Below, piece by piece: positions 24,764 to 34,243 of a DNA stretch of 64,000 bases. The notes beneath the pieces are model-generated. The model did no database searches. It saw only the letters and a list, made by a program, of their open reading frames with translations, and was not told the origin of the DNA. Position numbers and translations under genes: made by a program. Numbering within the stretch: the stretch's first letter is position 1; every line of letters begins with the position of its first letter. Source of the stretch: an uncultured Sphingomonas sp. (GTDB taxonomy: Bacteria > Pseudomonadota > Alphaproteobacteria > Sphingomonadales > Sphingomonadaceae); assembly GCF_936927845.1 (NCBI RefSeq), contig NZ_CAKZHV010000059.1, forward strand, positions 191,001-255,000, given 5' to 3'.

Positions 24764-26908
24764 TCACCCGAACGTCCGCTTGAAGGTGAGCAGCGGCACG
24801 ATGAACCCGTTGCGCCGCCGGAACTCGCGCGTCACCGGCGTGGTCGAGGTACGATCGGGCACGTAGAACAACCGCTCGCGATAGGCGGGCTTCGCCAGCG
24901 CATTCTCCAGCGTGAAGGTGACGACGCTCGTCTTGGTCGGCCGCCACTCCGCAAACACCTGCGTGTAGATCCCGCGAAAGCTTCGGTCGGTTTCGTCACG
25001 GCGATATTGCGTCGAACTCGTCGCATTCTCCGCCAGCACGCCCCAGGCGAAACTGCCTAGATCCTGCCGGAACTCGGCCGAGCCGTAAAAGGCGCTGTTG
25101 CCCGTGAACGGCCGCGTCGTCAGCGTGTACGGATCGGTCACGAACGTCGGCACGTACGACCCGTACAGCGTCAACCGCCCGCCCTTCACCCCCAGCGTCT
25201 TGAGCGGCGCCTCGACCCGTGCGCGCGCGATCAGCACGGTGCCGTCGCCCAGATTGCCCGGCGCATCGAACCCTTCGGGCGTCGGCACGCGGTCCTGCAC
25301 CAGGCTGATGTACGTATAACCCGCCTCCAGCCGCACCAGCCCGTCACCTAGGATCGGATGCTCCAGCGTGCCGAGCAGCTCCCAGCTACGCTGCGGGACG
25401 AGCTGCGCGTTGCCGCCGTTGACGCGGTCGTTGCCCAGTTCGGCGACCGAGATGAAGTCGGTGAACTGCAACTGGTTGACGGTGCGCTGCGCCGACAATT
25501 GCGCGCGCCAGCCGGGCACGAAACGCCAGTCGAGCACCAGCTTGGGCTTCAGGAACGACAGCGTCCGCTTGGCGTCCACGTCGCCCGACACGGTCAGCCG
25601 CGACGCTTCCACTGTCAATCCGCCGTCGACGCGGAGCGTCGGCGACAGCGCGCGACCGACGTTCACGAACGCCTCGCCGCGCACCTCGCGCACCGTTGCG
25701 TCGTCCACCGGCAGGTCGATCCGCGTCCGCGCGCCACCTGCTGCCAGATCGAACAGGTTCACCCGGCTGCGCAGCTCGTTGATCACGCCCTCCGCGCCCG
25801 CCTCGACGTTCCAGCCGTTCCACCCCGACCGGTTCCACACCAGCCGTGCCAGCGTCTCCGACTCGCGATCGTTCAGCGTCTGGCTGAACCCGGTCGGACC
25901 CGGACCGTTCGATGCGAACAGGTCCACCAGCGACAGATCGTCATTGTCGCGCCGCCGCCGCGTCGCCAGCCCGATCAGCTTGATCCCGCCGCCCGCCAGC
26001 GGCCGCGTCACGTCGCCGCCCAGCTCATATTCGGTCAGGTCGGACCGGCTGATCAGCGCATCCTCGCGCCGCGGTGCCCCGACCCGGTCGACCCTGTTCG
26101 ACTGGTCGAGCGCGAAATGGTCCACCGCCGCGCGCGCGTTCAGGTGCGCGGTGCGGTTGGCGCCGTCATTATATTCCCACGATCCCGACAGCGATCCGCC
26201 CGGCTCGCGGTACCGGTTCACGCGGTAGCGATATTCGACCAATTGTTCGTCGGGCAACGACGTGACGCGGTCGAACCCCTCCTGCGCGCTGTTCTGGTTG
26301 GTGACGTTCAGCGCCAGGTTGAACGTCGACTTGCCCGATCGCAGCAGCGCCGACGCGCTGCCTTCGGGGTAGAACTTGCCCAGGTAATCGCGTCGCACGC
26401 TCCCGGTCAGCGTTCCCGCCAGCCCGCCGGTCGCCGAGGTGACGAGGTTCAGCACCTGCGGCTTGCCGGTGAACTCCGCGCCGTACAGGTCGCCCGGGCC
26501 GACCTCGACCCGCACCACGCGCCCCGCCGGAATGCGCGACAGGATCGTCTCCAGCGTGTCGCTCTTCGCCGATGGCCGCTGCCCGTTGACGACGACGTTG
26601 CCCGCCGCCCCGCCGAAGCCGCGTACGCTCGGATCGATGCTCTCGATCGTGAAGCCGGGCACGCGCTGGACGATCTGCAGCGCGGTGGCGGGCGCAAAGG
26701 TCGCGAACCACGCCGCGTCATACGTCCGCCGCCCGGTGACGCGGTCGGGCTGGCCGGCGGGCTGCGACCCTTGCGGATCGACCGGCCGGGGCGCGGTCAC
26801 CGTGGTCGGCGCGGGTGCGGTCTGCGCCGCAGCCGGTCCGCTCGCCAGCGCGACGACCAGCGCCAGCCCGCCCGCGGTCGTTCCCACCTTCCATCCGCAC
26901 ACCGGCAT
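24764..26908 (-). CDS. TonB-dependent receptor
   Basis: A 714-residue outer-membrane receptor. The N-terminus is a signal peptide (GGLALVVALASGPAAAQ), followed by a Pro-rich stretch and a plug domain (ALQIVQRVPGFTIESID, GNVVVNGQRPSAKSDTLETILSRIP, VEVGPGDLYGAEF). The rest is a beta barrel rich in aromatic residues that ends with phenylalanine-rich strands (PLLTFKRTFG). Such receptors import siderophores, vitamins or sugars with TonB energy; nothing here shows the ligand. I start at ATG 26908 after GAGAGG; a longer frame starts at 26962 but would begin inside the promoter. A palindromic operator overlaps that promoter. The next gene leftward is the 121-residue hypothetical. Confidence 0.9.
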   Translation of the reverse strand: MPVCGWKVGTTAGGLALVVALASGPAAAQTAPAPTTVTAPRPVDPQGSQPAGQPDRVTGRRTYDAAWFATFAPATALQIVQRVPGFTIESIDPSVRGFGGAAGNVVVNGQRPSAKSDTLETILSRIPAGRVVRVEVGPGDLYGAEFTGKPQVLNLVTSATGGLAGTLTGSVRRDYLGKFYPEGSASALLRSGKSTFNLALNVTNQNSAQEGFDRVTSLPDEQLVEYRYRVNRYREPGGSLSGSWEYNDGANRTAHLNARAAVDHFALDQSNRVDRVGAPRREDALISRSDLTEYELGGDVTRPLAGGGIKLIGLATRRRRDNDDLSLVDLFASNGPGPTGFSQTLNDRESETLARLVWNRSGWNGWNVEAGAEGVINELRSRVNLFDLAAGGARTRIDLPVDDATVREVRGEAFVNVGRALSPTLRVDGGLTVEASRLTVSGDVDAKRTLSFLKPKLVLDWRFVPGWRAQLSAQRTVNQLQFTDFISVAELGNDRVNGGNAQLVPQRSWELLGTLEHPILGDGLVRLEAGYTYISLVQDRVPTPEGFDAPGNLGDGTVLIARARVEAPLKTLGVKGGRLTLYGSYVPTFVTDPYTLTTRPFTGNSAFYGSAEFRQDLGSFAWGVLAENATSSTQYRRDETDRSFRGIYTQVFAEWRPTKTSVVTFTLENALAKPAYRERLFYVPDRTSTTPVTREFRRRNGFIVPLLTFKRTFG

Positions 26909-26933
26909 CGCCCATCCCTCTCGTCGATGCGGT

Positions 26934-26962
26934 TGACTACAAACGTAGTCATTGTTCGTCAA
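26934..26962 (-). promoter_or_regulatory. promoter with overlapping palindrome before the TonB receptor
   Basis: On the minus strand TTGACG (26962-26957) and TAGTCA (26939-26934) are 17 bases apart, a good sigma-70-type spacing, 25 bases before the ATG. A perfect inverted repeat TGACTAC-aaac-GTAGTCA (26934-26951) covers the -10 side, so a bound regulator would block transcription. The regulator is unknown. Confidence 0.5.
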
Positions 26963-27016
26963 CGCTTGTTTTCGTCCTACTGTATTATTTCACCACCACA
27001 CCTAAAGCAAGCCCGT

Positions 27017-28075
27017 TCAGCGACCATCCACCGCCGCCTCGACGACGCGCTCGTCCGCGCGCGCCGGATCGATCCCCGCCGCCGTCTGCGCCGCATAACG
27101 GCGCGCCAGCACCGCGCAGACGAACAACTGGATCTGGTGGAACAGCATCAACGGCAGCACGATCAGGCTGACCGACGAGCCCGCGAACAGGATCGTCGCC
27201 ATCGGGATGCCGCTCGCCATGCTCTTCTTCGATCCGCAGAACACGATCGCGATCTCGTCGGCTCTGGAGAAACGAAGCGCCCGCGACACGGCCGTCGTCG
27301 CCACGATCACCGCCGCCAGCAGCATCACGTCGAGCACGACCACCAGCGCCAGGTCGCCCGCGCTCACCCGGCTCCAGATGCCCGACACCACGCCTTCGCT
27401 GAACGCGGCATAGACCACCAGCAGAATCGACCCGCGATCGACCAGCGTGGTCGGCCCCTTGTGCCGCGCGATCCACCCGCCGATCAACGGCCGCGCGAGC
27501 TGCCCGACGACGAACGGCAGCAGGATCTGCGCCGCGATCCCCTCGATCGCGTGCCACGACACGCCCCCGCCGCCGCCGCCGCTGCCGCCGAATGCCGGCA
27601 GCAACCCGGTCAGCGGCAACAGCAGCGCGACGATCACGGGCGTCAACACCGTGCCGACCAGGTTCGACACCGACGCGCTGCACAATGCCGCGGGCACGTT
27701 GCCGCCCGCGATCCCCGTGAATGCGATCGACGACTGCACCGTGGAGGGCAGCAGCGTCAGGAACAGGATGCCGGTGGCGATCTCGGGCGGCAGCCAGCCG
27801 CGCCCCGCGATGCTCGCGCCCAGCCCCAGCAGCGGAAACAGCGCAAAGGTGCTCAGGAACACCAGCCCCTGCAACCGCCAGTGCGTCAACCCGGCCCAGA
27901 TCGCCGCCGGCGCCAGTCGCGCGCCATAGAGAAAGAACAGCAACGCCACCGCCACCGTCACCGCGGTGTCGGCGATCTCGGCCCCCATACCGCGCGCCGG
28001 CAACACCGCGGCGAGCGCCACCGTGGCGAGCAGCAGCAACAGGTAAGGATCGATGAAGCGGCGAATGAACGACAT
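27017..28075 (-). CDS. bile acid:sodium symporter family carrier (YfeH-like)
   Basis: A 352-residue integral membrane protein with about nine or ten hydrophobic segments. Family hallmarks are LYGARLAPAAIWAGL near the start, the TLLPSTVQSSIAFTGIAGGN segment, which holds sodium and substrate residues, and FCGSKKSMASGIPMA in the second half. In this branch (SBF-like, YfeH), substrates are mostly unknown and need not be bile acids. A glycine run in the middle (GGSGGGGGG) forms a loop. I start at the ATG at 28075, which follows GGAGG; an upstream start would add a polar leader with no support. Confidence 0.88.
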   Translation of the reverse strand: MSFIRRFIDPYLLLLLATVALAAVLPARGMGAEIADTAVTVAVALLFFLYGARLAPAAIWAGLTHWRLQGLVFLSTFALFPLLGLGASIAGRGWLPPEIATGILFLTLLPSTVQSSIAFTGIAGGNVPAALCSASVSNLVGTVLTPVIVALLLPLTGLLPAFGGSGGGGGGVSWHAIEGIAAQILLPFVVGQLARPLIGGWIARHKGPTTLVDRGSILLVVYAAFSEGVVSGIWSRVSAGDLALVVVLDVMLLAAVIVATTAVSRALRFSRADEIAIVFCGSKKSMASGIPMATILFAGSSVSLIVLPLMLFHQIQLFVCAVLARRYAAQTAAGIDPARADERVVEAAVDGR

Positions 28076-28306
28076 GAAACCTCCGATCGCCCGCCCATGG
28101 CACGCCCCGCCCCCACACGCGACCACCGCCGCCTGCAATCACGCGTGCCGAACCGACATGCGCGGCGCCTCCACGCTCGGGTAGATCGGATCAGAGACGC
28201 CTCTGGCGGGGCGCGCGCGCTCCACAGCGATCAACCAACCGGCCGCGCGTTCAATCGGCGCGGATTACCCCATCGCCGAATATGAGCCTCACTGCTCCTT
28301 CCGCTC

Positions 28307-28486
28307 TCACCGCTGCGTCGGACTCGGCCGGTCCTCGCCCATCGGGCGGTCGCCTTCGGTCTTCACGTGGTTCAGGTTGGTGCCGACGAAGATCACCACA
28401 ATCAGCGCCAGCACGATCAACGTCACCGTCAGGAAGCGCCCGCGGCTCTTCGGCCCGGGGTTCCCGCGTGGGGGCAGGTCGCTCAT
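28307..28486 (-). CDS. small single-span membrane protein
   Basis: A 59-residue protein starting at ATG 28486, nine bases after AAGGAG. The N-terminal 17 residues are polar and basic (MSDLPPRGNPGPKSRGR), followed by one strong membrane span (TVTLIVLALIVVIFVGTNL) and a short acidic and polar tail. It probably sits in the inner membrane with the basic end inside. No family is recognised. It is divergent from uvrA with a 226-base spacer. Confidence 0.65.
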   Translation of the reverse strand: MSDLPPRGNPGPKSRGRFLTVTLIVLALIVVIFVGTNLNHVKTEGDRPMGEDRPSPTQR

Positions 28487-28690
28487 GTCGTTCAACTCCT
28501 TGCCCGCTCGAACGCGCAAGCGTCGGCGTCGCTCCGCAACCGGGCGCGCGCGTCACCAGCAATCGTCCTCACCTGAGTCAGCGTGACTGCGCCGTGGCCT
28601 CGGGCGCGGATGTCAGGCCCGGCCCGCGCCCCACGAACCTCGCAAGGCCCTCCCCGCGTTACTATCTCCCGCATACTGGCATCCGCCGCG

Positions 28691-28705
28691 GAACGAAGGT
28701 AGAAC
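28691..28705 (+). promoter_or_regulatory. LexA (SOS) box of uvrA
   Basis: GAAC-gaaggta-GAAC is an exact match to the direct-repeat LexA box of alphaproteobacteria (GAAC-N7-GAAC). It ends seven bases before the uvrA ATG, so LexA bound here would cover the start region. This predicts uvrA induction after DNA damage. Confidence 0.8.
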
Positions 28706-28712
28706 GCCCCAC

Positions 28713-31625
<2,913 letters not shown>

Positions 31626-31629
31626 CTCT

Positions 31630-32490
31630 CTAGGTTAGGAATTTAGCCCTGATGTACCGTGCAGCTGACTCCACCTCTGGAAAAAGAGTACGACCATTGA
31701 TCGAGAGTGCGTCTAATTGCTCTCGAATTGTCGCCTTAGCCGAAGAAGATATCTTGAAAGTCATAACATCAAAGTCATCGACTATATGACCGTAACCTAC
31801 CCTCTCTCCGTATATCAAAAATTTACCAGCTTGAGCAATCATACGATTATTTGAGTCTCTAGGGTTTACAAAATAGGTATTTCGTATCTCTTTAGGGTCA
31901 ATGTTAGGACGAAATCCAGGCTTTTCCGCTCGAACAAACTGCCGCAAGCGATCAACAACAGCCTGTTTATTATAGTCGGCCTCATTTAGCCGCCCGAGTA
32001 TTCGAAGCTCTCGACGCTCATCAGCCGTCATATACGCCATATTGGCTATGCAACTGACAGCGTCGCTATCGGAGTATTTAACATCCCCCCAACGAATCTT
32101 GAATGCAACCACTTCTCCAACCGGAGAAAACTCCCCTTCAATTTCGTTGTGGGTTAGTTCTTCTGTCGAGAAGTAGAGGGCTACCAAGGGATTCAGTGGA
32201 ACATCGAGAAGCCGAGTAGGAAGGCCATAGTGCTGCGCTCTCACTAATCGCTGAAAAGCGTTCGCATCCCCTTGAAATTCATTGGACGAGGTTGCGAGCA
32301 GTTCCTGAAATGCTCGCCGCTCCTGTATCCTACCCTGCGCTGTTCTCAAAATAGATGGAAGAATGTCGTAGTCTTCCGACTTATGTCCGCGGTAGGCATA
32401 AAAGTATTCTCTATCCTTGGGCAGCTTAAAAGCTGCATCGATAAAGCCTCGCGTACTTGTAATGCGAGGGCCGCTCTTTGGCCTGACCAC
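31630..32490 (-). CDS. FRG-domain protein
   Basis: A 286-residue protein with a recognisable FRG domain: YFYAYRGHKSEDYDILPSIL near residues 28-47 carries the name-giving aromatic-Arg-Gly, then RLVRAQHYGLPTRLLDVPLN and PLVALYFSTEEL near residues 83-113. FRG proteins are widespread, often in phages and defence-like settings, and their activity is unknown. The C-terminal half (KISSSAKATIREQLDALSING and PEVESAARYIRAKF) resembles the usual tail. Base composition is far from the neighbours: 31801-31860 has 22 G+C in 60. It starts with GTG and lies in the same frame as the upstream gene, separated by only five sense codons after the TGA. Together they look like a transferred two-gene unit. Confidence 0.85.
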   Translation of the reverse strand: MVRPKSGPRITSTRGFIDAAFKLPKDREYFYAYRGHKSEDYDILPSILRTAQGRIQERRAFQELLATSSNEFQGDANAFQRLVRAQHYGLPTRLLDVPLNPLVALYFSTEELTHNEIEGEFSPVGEVVAFKIRWGDVKYSDSDAVSCIANMAYMTADERRELRILGRLNEADYNKQAVVDRLRQFVRAEKPGFRPNIDPKEIRNTYFVNPRDSNNRMIAQAGKFLIYGERVGYGHIVDDFDVMTFKISSSAKATIREQLDALSINGRTLFPEVESAARYIRAKFLT

Positions 32491-32505
32491 TGCTAGATCC
32501 TCGCC

Positions 32506-33174
32506 TCAGTGATCATATTCATCTCGGAGTTGCTGACGGCGCTGACTAATTCTAAGGTAATGCCTTTTGAACACGCTTTCTTCGTCCCCTTGTAGAGGCA
32601 TACGATCGAGAGCAAACGTTTGGCCTCGAATAACGTCGAGCAAACGCAACTCAAAAGGATTAATCTGCGGCAGTGACTGACTTAAGACCCAGAGTCCGAG
32701 ACGTGCAGATTCCTCAGTAAGAGCAGGCTCTGGAAACCAATAGGGATAGACGTAATGATCATCACCCCTACCGTCTTGAACCGCCAAAACGCAGTCTATC
32801 TTAACTGTCAGGTCGAGTTCTGAGATTTTAAATCTCGTCTTTGGGGTATCGATTGGCTCAAATGGAGCATTAGTCCATCGCCTACGTTGATTCCACCAGA
32901 GTAAAAATCCGTCCTTTAACGTCGGATACAACCCCTTTCTTCGGTCGTTCGCTGATATTCTCTCAGCCGTAGTATCTGTTAAATCTGAAAAACCAAAAAC
33001 GTGGTTCTTTGCGTCGTGCCAAAAGGGGCCATAGAAGTCTCCACCCCCTGAGACTTGGCCTCGTTCCCGATCTCGGTCTTCGCGAATATCGTCGCGCAAG
33101 GCGGAGGTAAGTTCTCTCGGCCCGTAGAACATGAGCTTTAGCAGCTTGCGAAGATTAATCACCTGCAGAGACAT
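32506..33174 (-). CDS. unknown protein, partner of the FRG gene
   Basis: A 222-residue soluble protein that I do not recognise. It begins MSLQVINLRKLLKLMFYGP, has a very charged stretch (ALRDDIREDRDRERG), then GDFYGPFWHDAKNHVFGF, a segment TVKIDCVLAVQDG, and a YPYWFPEPALTEES region, ending in a basic helix (YLRISQRRQQLRDEY). The pattern of a strand with Asp, a hairpin and a helix is loosely nuclease-like, but no PD-(D/E)XK set can be confirmed. Low GC matches the FRG gene 15 bases downstream. The two genes are transcribed together, so a joint function, possibly defence, is a reasonable inference only. Confidence 0.75.
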   Translation of the reverse strand: MSLQVINLRKLLKLMFYGPRELTSALRDDIREDRDRERGQVSGGGDFYGPFWHDAKNHVFGFSDLTDTTAERISANDRRKGLYPTLKDGFLLWWNQRRRWTNAPFEPIDTPKTRFKISELDLTVKIDCVLAVQDGRGDDHYVYPYWFPEPALTEESARLGLWVLSQSLPQINPFELRLLDVIRGQTFALDRMPLQGDEESVFKRHYLRISQRRQQLRDEYDH

Positions 33175-33244
33175 TCCGACTACGTATCATCTAAAGTTCG
33201 CACTTACCAAGACGATCAACGCGCCGAATTGGTTACGTGGGGGC

Positions 33245-33544
33245 CTACAACCCCACCGCTTTCCGCAGCGCCTCGTTCATCCGCCCCTGCCACCCCGGCC
33301 CACCCTCACGAAACCGCTCGATCACGTCGGGATCGAGCCGCAGCGTCACCTGCTCCTTCGCGCGCCCGCGCAGCGGCGGGCGGCCGCGCACCACGCCGTT
33401 CGGCCCCAGATAGCCCGTCGCCGGCCGGATCACCTTCCCGCCGATCGAGAACTCGGCGGTGTCCAGCATCTCGTCGGTCCACTCCGGCAGGTCGTCCGCC
33501 GGGTCAGGCGAGCCGGCTGCGAAATCGTGCTTGTTCTCGCTCAT
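33245..33544 (-). CDS. brnA: BrnA-like antitoxin
   Basis: A 99-residue protein with the BrnA pattern: an acidic N-terminal part that wraps the toxin (DLPEWTDEMLDTAEFSIGGK) and a C-terminal ribbon-helix-helix DNA-binding part (KEQVTLRLDPDVIERFREGGPGWQGRMNEALRKAV). The family neutralises BrnT and represses the operon. Its start (ATG 33544) overlaps the end of the toxin gene by 41 bases, the usual toxin-first arrangement of this module. Confidence 0.88.
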   Translation of the reverse strand: MSENKHDFAAGSPDPADDLPEWTDEMLDTAEFSIGGKVIRPATGYLGPNGVVRGRPPLRGRAKEQVTLRLDPDVIERFREGGPGWQGRMNEALRKAVGL

Positions 33545-33776
33545 TGGCCTTCCTCATCGAAATGACGCGCCGCCCGCGCTCGATCGCCGCGCACACGATC
33601 ACCACCATCCGCTCGCCCAGCAGCCCGATCGTGCAGAACCGCCGCTCAGGGTATTCGAACCGCACGTCCTCGAACTCGAACGCCGGCCCGTTAAACACGC
33701 CCGACGCCTCGGCGAAGTCCAGTCCTCGCTCGCGCAGCGTCGCATCCCGCTTCACCGGATCGTAGCTGATCTCCAC
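33504..33776 (-). CDS. brnT: BrnT-like ribonuclease toxin
   Basis: A 90-residue RelE-fold toxin. The family signature is clear: ISYDPVKRDATLRERGLDF at the start, then FEYPERRFCTIGLLGERMVVIVCAA and the C-terminal ISMRKANEREQARF, where the conserved Arg and Glu lie. BrnT cleaves RNA and inhibits growth until bound by BrnA. It starts with GTG at 33776 and has no strong ribosome binding site, which would keep its translation low. It is high in GC, so it probably did not arrive with the low-GC FRG pair next to it. Confidence 0.88.
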   Translation of the reverse strand: MEISYDPVKRDATLRERGLDFAEASGVFNGPAFEFEDVRFEYPERRFCTIGLLGERMVVIVCAAIERGRRVISMRKANEREQARFRSRLA

Positions 33777-33780
33777 GAGG

Positions 33781-33791
33781 GTATTTTGTAC
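33781..33791. promoter_or_regulatory. AT-rich palindrome before brnT, possible BrnA operator
   Basis: GTATTTTGTAC (arms GTA and TAC) lies five bases before the GTG of brnT, followed by CTACTTAA, a possible -10 region on the minus strand. BrnA proteins bind AT-rich inverted repeats in this place. The arms are short, so this is a weak call. Confidence 0.3.
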
Positions 33792-34052
33792 CTACTTAAT
33801 GCGGCGTCAAGTGCTGCCGCGGCGAAGCCTCGCCTTCGGACGTGGCGCTAGCGGTGAAGTAGCAACGGGGAAGAACAACCAAGCCCCGCCGCGACGAAGC
33901 CGCGTCGTCAGTCGGCGCTGCTGGCGCCGCTGGCCGGGCCGGCGCTGGTGCGCGCGGCGCTAGCTGCGCTACCGCCTTGCCGCGCCGGCCTGTCCTACAC
34001 GCGCCTTCCCTGCCTACCTCCCCGGTTCCCCCAAACAACGGGACCCACGCGC

Positions 34053-34243
34053 ATGGACACGCTACCGCTCTACCCCGCCTTCCCCATCGACTCCTCCCCC
34101 GACAGCGGCGAGCAGCCGTGGCGCGAGTGGCAGGCGCACGTCGACGCCGGCCGCATCACCACCACACCGCTCGCCCCCGAACACATCGCCGCGCGCGCGC
34201 GATGGAGGCGCTGTTCCGCTCGGGCGGGCTGTGCCGCCGATGA
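34053..34243 (+). pseudogene. small gene with a one-base frameshift, coupled to the next gene
   Basis: From ATG 34053 the frame reads MDTLPLYPAFPIDS and PWREWQAHVDAGRI, and is plausible up to EHIAARA at about 34199. There it falls out of frame within a run of alternating C and G (34188-34201). In the frame one base away the sequence continues AMEALFRSGGLCRR and stops at TGA 34241-34243, which overlaps the ATG of the next gene as ATGA. Such coupling is unlikely by chance. The simplest reading is a roughly 63-codon gene that has lost one base in the CG run, or an error in the sequence there. Function unknown. Confidence 0.55.

Noticed and set aside
26985..28142. A 385-codon overlapping frame on the minus strand at the symporter locus
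   Set aside because: It is Arg/Gly-rich and overlaps the symporter gene in another frame; only the 27017-28075 frame has membrane segments and family motifs.
31626..33244. Transposon or integron boundaries around the FRG cassette
   Set aside because: No terminal inverted repeats, target duplications, integrase or tRNA gene were seen at either edge, so the way of arrival stays unknown.
33777..34052. A possible gene or attachment site in the 276-base space after brnT
   Set aside because: Short GC-rich inverted words (such as GGCGAAGCCTCGCC) are present, but no coding frame with a binding site and no direct repeats matching the edges of the FRG cassette were found.
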